From Gnetum montanum (lineage: Eukaryota; Streptophyta; Gnetopsida; Gnetales; Gnetaceae), in assembly GCA_015680685.1 (NCBI GenBank), contig MNCI01001065.1, positions 554,629 to 618,628 on the forward strand: DNA of 64,000 nucleotides, given 5' to 3'. The position numbers and the translations under genes are program-made. The first letter of the stretch is position 1. The number at the start of each line of letters is the position of its first letter. The notes below the pieces were generated by a model that was not told where the DNA came from, searched no databases, and worked only from the letters and a program-made list of their open reading frames with translations. Below are positions 11,240 to 23,239 of this stretch, in pieces.

Positions 11240-13750
11240 AATGAGAATTAATTACAAATAACACACTAAACTTAGAAATTCTTGAACTTTTAATATTCTT
11301 CCCTACTAAGAGGCTTAGTCATTATATCTAGAATTTGATTAGCAATGGGAAGATCTACAAACCTAATCACCTACATGTGAATCAATTCTCTAATTTTATA
11401 GACTTTCATAGGGAAATTTTCATCTTATCATGATGCACTAGATTTTGGTATATTTTTATAGCACCTTGACTATTAACCTACAAATGTATTTCATCCTTCT
11501 GTAAAAGACCAAAAACATCAAGGAGCTTTTTCAAAAAAACAATCTTTTTATTAACTTCCCATGCTCTTGTGTATTCTTCTTTAGCAAAACAAGCATCTAC
11601 TAACCTTTTCTTTTTAGATCTCCAAGTGATAAAAAAATCTTCTAAAAATGTTACATATCTTCATTGAGATTAAGAAGTATCTGTATCTCCAACATAATTA
11701 GAATCTAAATAATATTTTAAATGAAAATTTGTATTTCTTCTATAAAAATCCCTAAGTGTGTAGTCGTTATAAGGTATTTAAGCACATGAAGAGCTAAATC
11801 CATGTGGCTTTGATGTGAAGTCTACATATATCTAAATAAAACACTAATAACATAAGTAATATCAAGTCGAGAGATAGTTAAATATATAAGACTATCAACT
11901 AGCCTTCTATACTTTGTTGCATCAACAAGTTTAGTACCATTATTTAAACTTAGATTATTTCCATATTTCATAGGAATAATAATTGGATAATCATGCATTA
12001 TGTTGAAAGATTGAAGAATATTTTTAATGCATTTTCTTTAAGTAAGAATGATGCTCTTTTTTGTTTGCAATATCTCTACTCCAAGGTAAAAATGGACAAG
12101 ACCATGATCAAAGATTTGAAAACTCAAGGCCAAGTTATTCTTTAGTTCTTTTACTTCTTCTTCATCATTACCCATTATCAACATATCATACATAAAGATA
12201 GCAACATAACTAATCTTTTCTTCACTTATCTTGGTAAAAAGAATAGCATCGATATCTTGATCATTACATAACATAAATCCTATGGATTTCATATATGATG
12301 GTATCTTCTTATACCACACTCTAGAAGCTTGTTTAAAGCCATATAGAGACTTTATTAGATGACAAATCTTTTATTCTTCACTAAGAATTTCAAAGCCCTT
12401 AGGTTGAAGCATGTAGATTTATTCTTCAAGATCACCATTCAAGAAAGTTTTTTTTACAACTAAGTGATGTAACTTCCATTCCTTTTGAGATGCTAAGGCT
12501 ACAAGAGTTCTAATAGCTTCTCATTTAGCAATTAAAGCAAAAATTTCTTTAAAATTAATACCTTCTTGTTGTCAAAATCCAACAGCAACAAGACAAACTT
12601 TGTGTTTATCTAATGTATCGTCATCATTATATTTGGTTTGATAAATCCATATTTTTGGAAAGGGTTTATTTTCAAAAGGTAAACATACCAACTCCCATGT
12701 ATTATTTTCTATTAAAGCTTGATATTTTTTCTTGCTTACGTTTCTCCAATGAGCATATTGATTTGCTTTAGAGAATGTATAAGATTCATCATCAAAAGTT
12801 TAATGAAGTTCATCTTATACTTAATGATTTTCAATTTATGTATATATATTACGTAAATGTCTAAACTTATTCAAATTTTCTTCCCCATCTATCTCAACAT
12901 TTTCTTCATCATCAAACTCTTTAGATGAGTTCAAGGTACATTGATTTTATTGGTAATTTTGTGATGATGATTCATGAGTAATCACTTGTTGATTTGTAGT
13001 ATCTTCTAGATAAATAGGTGAATTATCATCATCATTATTTTTACTTTTCTTCCCCAACTCCTTGCCCCTTCCTTTCAACAACATGAAGATGAATGTCCTT
13101 AAGAATGATTGCTTGTGAGGGAGCTTCAAAAAATTAAGGAATAAACATGATTTTATCTTCTATTTCAAAGAAAATGACATCATGAGATATGATGATCATG
13201 CATCTAGAGGGAATTAATACTCAATATCCTTTTTTATTAAGCATATATTTCACAAAGATAGCCTTTACAACATGAGCATCTAACTTGCTTTTCTATTCTT
13301 TTGGGATGTGAATATAACATGAACATTCAAAAATATAGAGATGAGTGAGAGTTGGTTTATAATTACACCATTTCTCATATGAAGATTCTCCTTTTTAACT
13401 AACTTGACTAGTGTAATTGCTTAAAAAAATTAACATGTTAATGGCTTCAACCCATAAGTAAGATTGACAACTTTATTACTTCATCATGGAATGAGCCATA
13501 TCCATGATAGTCATATTCAATCTCTTAACTACACCATTTTGTTGAGGTGTACCAAGAACTATTTTATGATGATGGATATCTTCATCTTACAAAAATGGGG
13601 AGAAAGCATGGAAAGTATATTCTCCTTCATTATTTGAGTGAAGAGTCTTGATAAAACAACCTAATTATTTTTCTACTTGAGCCTTGAAAGCCTTAAACAT
13701 CATAAGATCATCAAAATATATTTGATTAAATAGATCCACCTACATTGGCT
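11240..13750 (-). pseudogene. Element K: integrase (main part), reverse transcriptase and RNase H
   Basis: Minus-strand copia pol remnant. At 13750-13450 is integrase core sequence after the nested insertion, including GTPQQNGVVKRLN, where the family has GVAERxN: the third catalytic acidic residue (Glu) is Lys. At about 12320-12040 lies reverse transcriptase with the active-site box FMYDMLIMG in place of YVDDML, so the first Asp of the pair is Tyr. The following YLGVEI block is typical. RNase H-like sequence extends to about 11250 with many stops. 12947-13129 is the Ser/Asn-rich linker between integrase and RT. Two separate catalytic losses show that the element cannot move by itself. Confidence 0.75.
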
Positions 13751-13755
13751 ATAGT
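13751..13755. repeat. Target site duplication of element A (left)
   Basis: ATAGT, identical to ATAGT at 26683-26687 on the other side of element A. Confidence 0.85.
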
Positions 13756-14633
13756 TGATGAGCAATGTAGCAATCCAACACCCAACCATAAAAGTCACGA
13801 GTATCCATGCATAACTTGATAATAATTTGTGGATGAGGCAATGTTAAAATGCTAGTAATTGGATTAAGTTTGAGACAGTTGTCTTCACACATAGAGCTAG
13901 TGAAGTCTATGTGTATGATTTAGCTCCTCGTGAGGTATAGGATAGCTAATGTTGTTTGGCCAATATTACTCCTAGTGAACATGGTAAAAATGGAAATGAT
14001 TTCTAAGTCTAAGTAAAATGAATAAACAATTCTATCCTAGCCTATGGCAATGTGCATTCACTCCTAATCTTTCATACACACCTTGGGCTTTGTGTAACCA
14101 CTGCTGGAATACCAAGTGTACCACTATTAGGCGTACCAATTGATAGCACCACTAGGTTACCAAGAAATTACACTTAAGTGGTTGAGATCAATTGTACTAA
14201 CTTTGCTTACTAATAATAGTAACAATAAAGTGCATGAAAAAAGTAAAACATTAACTAGAAAATAGTAAACATTATTCTGAGTAACATGATAAACTAGAAG
14301 GATACTACAATAGTGAGAAATAGCTCGATCTTTATTTCTAGACACACTTGTGCCTGAGTACAAGATGTTCAAACAAAGATGTCATTCACTAAGTCACACT
14401 ACACTGTGGAAATTCATACTTCTAATTGCTAAGCCTAAGTGCATGAAATGAAATTGCAACAGTTATGTTACTAGTGGAATAAAACTTATGTAGATTGTGC
14501 ATCCAGGTGTCATATTTATAAGGTTGCACACATCCCAAGATATCGTATCAATGATGATGTCACATGTGCTATGATATCGAATAAATGACATTGTTGATGT
14601 GATATCGTTGGTGATGAAAAATTGACTTTATCA
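13756..14633 (-). repeat. 3' LTR of element A
   Basis: 878 bp, plus-strand ends TGATGAGC and TTATCA, matching 25838-26682. It contains three GATATC cores and a minus-strand TATAAATA at 14513-14520. The minus-strand polypurine tract AGTCATGGGGGTA lies at 14634-14646. Confidence 0.85.
14513..14606 (-). promoter_or_regulatory. GATATC cluster and TATA box in 3' LTR of A
   Basis: On the minus strand three GATATC cores (one within CGATATC contexts) precede TATAAATA by about 18 bp. The paired 5' LTR has the same layout at 26553-26660, where only one core is still perfect. Confidence 0.55.
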
Positions 14634-14646
14634 TACCCCCATGACT
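14634..14646 (-). other. Polypurine tract of element A
   Basis: Minus strand AGTCATGGGGGTA, adjoining the 3' LTR start TGATAA. Identical in design to the tracts of B and C. Confidence 0.75.
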
Positions 14647-14840
14647 AACTAGAAAATTATCCTTGAGTTAAAACAAAATGAGAATATAGTCCCTTACAAA
14701 ATTGGAAGGTAGATTCAACTATTTAGGATTGACTAACTATAGACAAGACACTGAATGTCACAGTGGTGTTTTATAAAGTTTAGACATAATTGTATGATAA
14801 CACAACAAAATGGGATAAAACTGATGAAACCCAATGTAGC

Positions 14841-17608
14841 CTAAGTAGTGCCCACTGATGGTGGCTCCTCCATCAGCTACTTTCCCTTGTCATCAAGCTT
14901 CTAAAACTTGCATCTATTAAGAAGCTCTTGAAGCTTCTCTTCCTTCATTTTTAGGTTAGGTACACTCCATGCTGATTGGATGATGTGTGATGGAACTAAT
15001 ACATCCCATGGACATGGAATTTATAAGAACATCTAATTTTCTTTTACATACCATGTCGCAAACTTCCTCCTTTGTTTTTCAAATGCTTTAGCCATTTTAT
15101 GCAACTCTTGGTAATCAAACATTCTTTTGGCTAGGTTGGTTACAACATCCTTTTGCTCCTGATAGCTAGCTTTGATCGCTTCTAGTTTATAGTTTGCCAC
15201 ATGTAGCTTTTGTAATGCATCATTTTAATCTACAAACTCTTTTTCATACAATGCATACATGATTGCCACTTGTTATTCAAGTTCATTCCTGAGTCTGACT
15301 ACTGTCAACATGGCTAAGTTAGCATATCATAGATTTTCTAACCCCATGTATTCTATTAAATCCTTAATCTATAGGTCTTTGTTCTTGATTTCTACTTAGT
15401 GGACATGAGCCATGTTATCCAGGATGCGTTGCTAGTCTAGATTCTATGCTGATATTGAATTGATTTGGGTCTTAGCCATCTAGATTTATTTTTCCTTTCT
15501 CTGTTTGTACATGTCCACTTAATTGTGGAAATGTTCCTTAAGCCTTTCATGCCTTTTTTCCTCATTTTGCGACACAGTTATTTCTATAGCTATTTTTTAT
15601 CTACTTGCATGTACCTCCTCCATGGAGAGGGTTCGATTCTCTCATGTGAGGTAACTCATATCTTAGTTGATCCTCAACAATTATTTTCTTAATTAATGGA
15701 TTCTTTCTTCAAGAATGTTTTTCTATTTTTCCACAGTGGTCAACTGAGTATTATTTGCAACCAACTATTTATTTTCCTCATGTAATGTCATGAGTGCCTT
15801 AGCATGTGTGTATGTCTATGCTTCTACTACTGAGGCATCCCATACTACCTTCTCCTTCTCTCTCTCCATATACTTATTGAGGTTGACAAGGTGACTAATG
15901 TGTTCTATTTTGAATTGGTCCAGCTAGTTAGGTGTAATGAACTAAGTGGGATCTCTCCTTTCTACCCTCAAGGTCATAAGCTTTTCATGTAATCTGTGAA
16001 CTTCATTTTCTACATGCTCCACCCTAGTTTTTACCATGACCAACTTCCCTTTGGTGGTATTTAAGTCTAACTAAACTATAGTGACATCACTTGGAATGTC
16101 AAAAATATTTTTCATAACCTATCCCACCTATAGTAATCGATCAAGCACATCTTCATGATCTATAGGAGTCATCAAGATGCTAGCTAGCATTTGAACATCT
16201 CTAGTTCCAAAAAGATTTGCTAGTGATATAATAGGAACATTAAAGAATTATTTTATGTGATCTATGATCAATTTTGTGGCTTTTGCTACATCTTGGTGCT
16301 TCATAACCATAACTATTGTTACTTCTCTAGTTTCAAGCACCACTTAGAACAATGCAATGTTTCTGAAAATCTATTATGGGCAGCCTCCCCTTCCTCCTAA
16401 CAACAATGAAATTTGGCCATTGGTAGGATTCATTGAGATGGTTGACCTAACTACTTTATATAGAATTTCCTCCTCACATGTTCCTTAGCTAATAGTCTCT
16501 ACAATTTTTCACATATGACTCATTAAAAGGCCTATAATGTTATGGTAGTGCCAATGGAACTTGCTATTGTTGTTGCTCTTGTTATGGTTGTTCTTACTAT
16601 TGGCCACTTGGTCCTACTTGCTATTGTTTCTAAGTACTCTGAGTGGTTTCCTCATTGCCTATTTGTTTTTCCACTTAATCCTTCTTTAGAGGCACCAACT
16701 TAAGAATTTCAACATAGGAACCATTTTAACCCTTTTTGAGGACATCATTAGTATGTTCTTGGATGTCAACTTTCTTGCACAAATTTCTAATAAGGCAAGG
16801 GAATGGAAGTATCAACTTCCCTACCTTTTTCTCCTCAACCACCATTGGATCTCAAGGTAGTAGAGGTGTGTAATATTTACATTAAACTTTTCCATTAAGA
16901 TCGTACTTCCTCTAGCCACATATGTTGAAATTCTATTGAATTGTTTTGTGGGAAATAGCTGTTAAGTACCAATTTTGAAATAGATTTTCTCTTTTGTAGT
17001 TAGCTCACTATAATCTTTATCCTCTTTTCCATATGCCCACTACAACCATAGCTTCCTTACATCTGTATCAAATCTACTAGATAGTTGTGTCACCTTTGCC
17101 CCTTCATTGGGCACATTGAGTGATTTAGCAATTTTCTTAACTGAGTCAAACATTGAGACTTCCTTAATCCTCATCATAGCATCTGCTTGTTTATTCTTCT
17201 AGAATTGAAGTGTTTTTCCTAAGTACCAATCTCCATTTATTGTTAAACTGGGCCATAACGGAGATGATTGGAGTTGGGTTTTGATAGTATCTAAGTCAAA
17301 CTCCATGAATGGGCCAAAGTTGACTTTCACAATCATAGTAGACATGATAGATTTCTCCTGAATAGTCTCAAGGAATTCAAGTGACAATGTGAACTGCTGT
17401 GCTTATTCTAGCACTTGTGGAACTTCTGCCTCTACCTACGTAGATTGCTCTATAGTAGGGGTTTGCTGATGAATGTTGAAAGAGTGTGCCTTTTGCTTAA
17501 CCTATTCTACTTTTGGGGTTTGTTCCCTCATTTAGCCTCTTCCTTGGCCTCTTGATCTTCTAATTCCCCTTTGTGAGGGTCCCTCTTCTACTTCTCTCTT
17601 TGGGCCAT
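14841..17608 (-). pseudogene. Element A ORF2: plant-transposon-protein-like domain plus coiled coil
   Basis: Degenerate homologue of ORF2 in element B (35477-38239) with almost the same length (2768 against 2763 bases). It starts at an ATG after 'gattgctg' (B has 'gattgcag'), has the same basic, Gly/Arg-rich start (EGPSQRGIRRSRGQGRG against KEGPTQGGRKRPRRGGR), and at 17387-17199 the block EKSIMSTMIVKVNFGPFMEF...LQSSPLWPSL, which aligns with B at about 35715-35850. The far end matches too (DDKGK..MEEPP..GTT then stop). Between these it is full of stops. Function is unknown; the N-terminal half looks like the family annotated as 'putative plant transposon protein'. It sits after integrase, in the position where Athila-type elements often have an extra frame. 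Confidence 0.65.
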
Positions 17609-18176
17609 CAGCAATCATCAAAGGTTTGGAAATTATTAAAATGTATACACCAATTCTTGATAACTCCTTTTCTTACTTGTACCCTTTGTTAGATTAAGTT
17701 CTTAGCTTATTATGATTACAAAGTTACAAAATTTTTCAAAAAAGAACCCCCATAGATGTTATTTCCCTTTCAACCCTTTATAGTTATCAATTTTGCTCTT
17801 ATTTATGATCTAAAATAGTTGGGATAGTACATTAAGAGGATTGTTTAAGTGTTTCTAGCCTTGGGTTGATTAACAAGTTAAAAAAAAAATTATTATTCTC
17901 TTATATTTACCCTTTATGATATCTTCTAGGCATTAGGATTTTTTGGCTCAAACTTCAACGATATCATGCTAAGTAGCCATCCATGACTGAGTTAAGAGCT
18001 CTATGATCAACAAGGTTTAGGAATTTCTAAAATTGAAGCCACAAGGATCAAGTTATGAGCATTGGAAGTTAGGGTGTTAGAGCTCTTTATTGGAAAGAAA
18101 AAATGGCAAAAACTCTCTTCTTATGGAAAATGAGAAATGAATTTTTTTTTCTAACTCCCCAATGCTATATACACTA

Positions 18177-18260
18177 ATTTATATGCACGATATCATTGAT
18201 CATATATTGTACATACGATATCATAGGCCATTTGATATCATAGCTATGATATCACTGTTG
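18177..18260 (-). promoter_or_regulatory. Internal GATATC cluster and TATA-like box upstream of ORF2 (element A)
   Basis: Four GATATC cores on about 70 bp followed on the minus strand by TATAAATT (18177-18184), some 570 bp upstream of the ORF2 start. The module has the LTR promoter design but lies inside the element. The equivalent in B is at 34936-35000. Confidence 0.55.
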
Positions 18261-20155
18261 AAATTTTTAAATTTTTCTTGGGATTTTTGAGAAAAAGGTG
18301 AGTCAAATCAAATGTCTAGAAGATATGAAGCATGTTTATAGGATCTTGGAATAGATATGATGCTCTGGTTGCGAAAAATAAGCATTGAAAGTTTATGATA
18401 AAGGAATTTCAAACTATGAAAGTTTATTATGTATAAGATGGATGAGAAGGAAATGAATTTTTGGCATATAAATGAAGCTATTGGATGTTAAGGGAAGTAT
18501 TTATTGACATTTATTGTTCATGGAACACTCAAGATGATATGGTATTATTGCGAAGTATGAAATACAATAGTTATACATGTGGATCCTCCCCAAAGCAAGC
18601 TCCAGTCCTTAGTGCCCTTGTTTAATCACACGTCAAAGTGTCTGTAGGCACTCAAGGAGTTAAATGTAATGCATACCTCTTTAGCAAAACACACATGTTA
18701 GTAGTACTAGGTTGGAAAAATTATGCTATATTATACAAAACCATAAGTAATGATTAATTGTATAGTGAGGTGGAATGGATTATAGGAAGGATTTCTGAAA
18801 TCAGGACATGAGGTGTCTTACCATAAGCATAATGAATTCTTGTGTATTATTTGTGGTTAAAGTAATCACAAGCCTTTTTCAAAGCTCCAAACCAAGTCAG
18901 GACCACTATCCAGTGACATCACATTGTTTCACCTCTTATATTTATAACCATAAGACTATCACAGTTACAAGGAGTATCATCACTTGTCATTTTGTCCAAG
19001 GGAGAAGTTGATTCATTGCACTATTTTTTATTTTGAAATTTCTGAGAAGTCATCTACCTTCAAGCATGGGTAACATATCTTTCCAGTGTGACCCCCAAAA
19101 ATTTATTCTATGCACAATTTGTATTTTTATTTGTGTCAACCTTGCTAAAGTACTACCTTCATGCATGGGGTAACATGTCTTTCTAGTGACATGCTAAGGC
19201 AACACTTATTGTACTCTTACTTCTAAGTTTTTATTTAGATCTACAAGGATATAATTACAACCTTGGTAACATGATAGAACATACAATAGTGGTCCAATAG
19301 ATTCCACAAATCCCCTTGATATCACACCCTTCACATTCCCACTTGTTCTTTACTTTTCTATCTCGACATAATGATCAGAAGTTTATTCTTAGTTTTATGA
19401 TGAGAAAGAATATCATTATGGCAATGGTAAAAACCTCTTATTATTGGAATTTATGGATGGATGTTGTGGTCACACTATACAAATAATCAATTTCTTATGA
19501 CTTGATAACATAGAGAGATCATCACCTTATTTGAGACCACATCTTGCCTTAATCGTGGTGTTTTATTAATCATTAAATAAAAATATGTACAAGTAAAATG
19601 AAACAAGGTATGCATAAAAAAATGAAAATAATAAAAAATCATCAAAGAATTGGAAAAATGTCAAAGAACTAAGAAATTATCAAGAAATTGAAAAGTAGAA
19701 AAGAATGGAAGATTATATTAAGAAATGTGAAAAAGTAAAAAATCTAGTAAAGTATGTACGTGTCCAAATGGACACCTGCATGACTATCATTAGGATTACT
19801 CAAACAAAAGAGAGAACAAGTAGAAGACTCTAGGACAGATTGAGTAGATTCCTTGGAATGTTCATGGTAGAATTTGACTTGTTGAATACTAACAAGAAAG
19901 AGCTTTTGTGGATAGGATGGGTGATATACATGTAAGGCATCTAATGGATAAGTTTCTTGAACAATATACAGTTCCTACCAAACTATTTGAAATTTGGCTT
20001 TTTGGGGTACATGGTTTGGATTATAATAAAGGACCTTGTCACTTGTTTTTATGAACACTTACCTTATCCATGTATCATGCCTAAGTTTGGAGTAATGTTT
20101 GTCAACTTCATTGCTCATGAGTGCTACAAGCCTATTTTCTTCTAAGAGGTTTAGG
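18261..20155 (-). other. Element A spacer between integrase and internal promoter
   Basis: Non-coding. It matches the B spacer in places: minus-strand 18808-19011 corresponds to B 34180-34330 (both contain an 'HFxQGRS'-coding stretch when read in the same frame), and 'tccccaaagcaagctcc' near 18587 is the complement of the B sequence near 34600. Confidence 0.55.
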
Positions 20156-20159
20156 TTCA

Positions 20160-20945
20160 TGAGGTGTTCTTCTTGAGCTAAGCTCGAGTTAAGCTCAAGT
20201 TAACTAGAAGTAGCTAAAGTGTGAATCTTTGCCTAGATCGAGAGTGTTGGTAACTTGTCATAAACTAACTCATATGGTGAGTATCCTATAGGTAATTTCC
20301 ATGATGTCCTATAGGCCTATAGAGCATCATTTAGTTTAGTGCTCCAATCCTTCCTAAACCTACTAACCATCCTAGTGAGTATCCTAGTAATTTCTTGGTT
20401 AGTAACTTTAACTTGATCATTTACTTGGGGATGATATGGTGTGGTCAACTTATGGTTCACCCCAATTTATTACATGAGCTTTTTAAACATAGCACTAGTG
20501 AAGTGAGTCCCATTATCTGATATGAGCATTCTTGGTACTCCAAATCTATTCACCACATGTTGTTGGAAAACTTAGCAGCTATCTTCGCTATGCAATCTAT
20601 AACTACTACTACCTCTACCCACTTTGTACAATAATCCATAGTCACAATTACATATCCTTGTCCATTTGACATTAGCATTATGGATCCCATGAAATAAATT
20701 CTCCATATATCGAATGACTCAAGTGGTTATATATGCTATTGTGGTCCTTCATATCTAGCTATAATTTCTACATCCCTTTGGTATTGTTCACAAGATTGCA
20801 TGAAACTATGGGTGTATCTAAACAATGTAGGCCAAAAGTAGCCTACCATCATTAGCTTGAGTGTCATTCTACTTCCCACATAGTGGCTGCCACATGGACC
20901 TTCATGGACATCTTGTAGAACTCTTTGTTGATCATGTTCTAGCAC
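20160..20945 (-). pseudogene. Element A integrase
   Basis: Zinc-binding H2C2 region at 20945-20736 (VLQDVHEGPCGSHYVG, then a CEQYQR stretch), then the catalytic core to about 20235: VTMDYCTKWVEV holds the first Asp, DNGTHF the second. In the block HPQVNDQVKVTNQEI the family has Glu where Lys is found (codon AAA near 20413), so the third catalytic residue is lost. An in-frame TAG replaces the Gln codon of the conserved LQAYRT. Inactive copy. Confidence 0.75.
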
Positions 20946-21035
20946 ACATCATCTAACTAGCCCATTTGCATAGATCTTGTACAAATTATCATTTATTTCG
21001 ATATATCTTTTTACTCTATGAAGGAACTGTTCTTT

Positions 21036-21580
21036 TTATTTCTTATTCTGTTTAGCAAGAATCTCTTGTATCGATAGGTAGGTCAGATATTTTGTTGTCC
21101 ATGGATTCCCTATAGAACTTACAACCTTCATTGTTTTGGTAAATAGGTCTTCATCAAGGAACTGGTTGAATAAAGGTTCCACTTGATCTTGGAAATCCCA
21201 CTTTAGCCTTGATAAATGATTAGTTACCACATTTTCTATGTCCTTTTTATGAATTATAGTGATGTCAAATTCTTGTAGAACAATAAACCATCTAATCACT
21301 CTAGGACTAACCACTAGTTTATTCATGAAAAATCAAATGGCATTATGATTAGTATGGACATAAATTTGATACTCAAGCACATAATGTCCAAACTTCTTCA
21401 GTGCATGCACCATAGCCATTAGCTCCTTTTCTATTATGGTGTAATTTAGTTGTGTCTTGATGATGCTTCTACTAGCATAGTGTATATAGTATGGTCACTT
21501 CTAATCATCTAATTGTGTTAGTACTACACAAGTGCATAGTTGGAAGCATCAATCATGATGTAAAAAGGCTTGGATCAATC
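21036..21580 (-). pseudogene. Element A RNase H region
   Basis: The reading 21326-21036 carries the end of the gypsy RNase H domain: PRVIRWFIVLQEFDITIIHKK followed by a NVVTNHLSRL block where the family has NVVADHLSRL. Upstream to about 21580 the domain continues with stops. It follows the reverse transcriptase directly and precedes the integrase, the normal gypsy order. Confidence 0.7.
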
Positions 21581-21584
21581 TAGA

Positions 21585-22320
21585 TATTAAAGGATTAGTG
21601 TCTCAATTAGTTTCTACTTGAGAGTGTCAAATGCCTTTTTGCATGATTCTATCCATTCGAAGGGTGCATTCTTCTTAGTGAGTTCCACTCGTGATTTTGC
21701 TATCTTTGAAAAATTCTCTATGAATCTTCAATAATATCCCATATGACCCAAAAATGATCTAACATCTTTTACTATTTGTGTCCTCTAAGTGATGTTTTTT
21801 ATGACTAGTCTCTTGAAGGTGGTGGACACATTACGAAAACCAAATGGCATCTGTTTGTAAGCAAACATTCCCCATGGACTGGTGAAAATTGTTTTCTCCT
21901 GGTCCTTAGGTACAATGCAAATCTAGTTGTATCCATTGTATCCATCTAGAAAACTATAGTACTCATGTCCTATGATGGTATCCAAGACCTGGTCAAAAAA
22001 TGGTAGAGGGAAGTGATCCTTGAATGTAGTAGCATTCAACAATAAAAAATCCATACAGACTCACCACTAACCCTCCCTTCTTTGGAACAATCACTAAAGA
22101 ATTGACCCATTCACTATATGCAATAGGAGATATGAATCATGCCTTTAGTAATTTATCCAATTCCTACTTGACAACTTCTTTTAGTTTAGGGTTGAGCCTT
22201 CTTTGGGGTTGCCATTGTGGTTTGATTTCAGGATCAATATATATCCAATGTTGAAAAATTCTCAGATCAATTCATGTGATCTCATCATAAGACCATGTAA
22301 ATGCTATGGGTCACTTGTTG
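21585..22320 (-). pseudogene. Element A reverse transcriptase, active-site box deleted
   Basis: Minus-strand reading shows PEIKPQWQPQRRLNPKLKE, then EWVNSLVIVPKKGG, CVDFLLLNA, FPLPFFDQVLD, SFLDGYNGYN and WGMFAYKQMPFGFRN, all well-known gypsy RT blocks in order. After STTFKRLV the sequence goes within about 10 codons to VKDVRSFLGHMGYY and RFIENFSKIA. The stretch of roughly 75-80 codons that normally carries the YxDD/FMDD catalytic box is missing, so this is an internal deletion (near 21765-21810). An in-frame TAG replaces Gln after GYN. Confidence 0.75.
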
Positions 22321-22879
22321 ACTACTTCTAGAAACCTCTTCTTTTCTTCTTCTTTTAAATTAATGTTGATTATTACTAACTTCTTATTGTTCAAGGAAGC
22401 ATACTCTAATGTTGCCAATAGGGCCTTTAATTCCAATGGTTCTATCTCCATAGTGTCTAGGATCTCTAATTGTCCCTAGCCTATTTCTTCTTTGTAACTT
22501 ATTCATGGGTAGAAGTTCATTTTCCTTAATTGCTCTAGCTTATCATCCTCTTTAATGTAGACATTAATAATTTGATCTATTGGTTCCATGTATTTTTCAA
22601 ATTCAATCTCTTTATCTATGATTAGCCATTGGATGCCTTCTTGTTATATGGTTGCCACATACAGACATTTTTGCACACATATTTCTTCTATACATTTATT
22701 GCATGCCCTAGTATCTTTCTATTTAATGGCCCATATCCTCTATATAGAATGAACCCATTATCATTGTATGTGCTACATGAAACTCTTCATCTTTTTATGA
22801 TGTTAGCTATATCTTCCTTCAAAATTTCCAAGGACAAGTTGCAAATACCAAGCTTAGCATTAATAATGCTAAGCCAAGA
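22321..22879 (-). pseudogene. Element A pol linker between protease and reverse transcriptase
   Basis: Degenerate stretch joining protease and RT on the minus strand. No catalytic motif is expected in this part of a gypsy polyprotein and none was seen. Stops are frequent. Confidence 0.45.
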
Positions 22880-23233
22880 TCATTCCATGATGATTGAGAA
22901 TTCTCCCTTATTTTTAATAACATGAATTACCAAAAAATATGTATAGTAAGACCAACCACTAATGGTTATGATCACATCGTCCACTTGTCCTAGTGGAACT
23001 ATGATTGACTGGTATGCAAGCTGTAACCAAATGTTGCTTTTGTTCAATGATGAAAGATTCCAAGCTTGATACATGTCTTGAGAGATTAGGTTTATCCTTG
23101 ACCTTGAATCAAGGAGAGCCTTACATGGCTTCTTCCTTGCTACTTGAACGTAAACTAAGGAACTTCCCAAATCTATTTGCTTCTGTGGAAGGGCTCCTGC
23201 CTTTATCCAATGGGTGATTTTTTGAGTAAGCAT
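22880..23233 (-). pseudogene. Element A aspartic protease
   Basis: An open 117-codon minus-strand stretch homologous to the protease of element C (430-1201): same YVQVARK lead-in, same MYQAWNL and SIIVPLGQVDDVIITISGWS blocks. The active site reads LLDSRSRINLIS where C has SGSG, so the Gly of the D-S-G triad is replaced by Arg. The Asp itself is kept, in contrast to C where it is Asn. Confidence 0.75.
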
Positions 23234-23239
23234 GACAAT

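Noticed and set aside
15465-15692. Plus-strand 75-codon frame
   Set aside because: Opposite strand of ORF2 of element A; it matches the antisense of the B ORF2 coiled coil (37448-37678).
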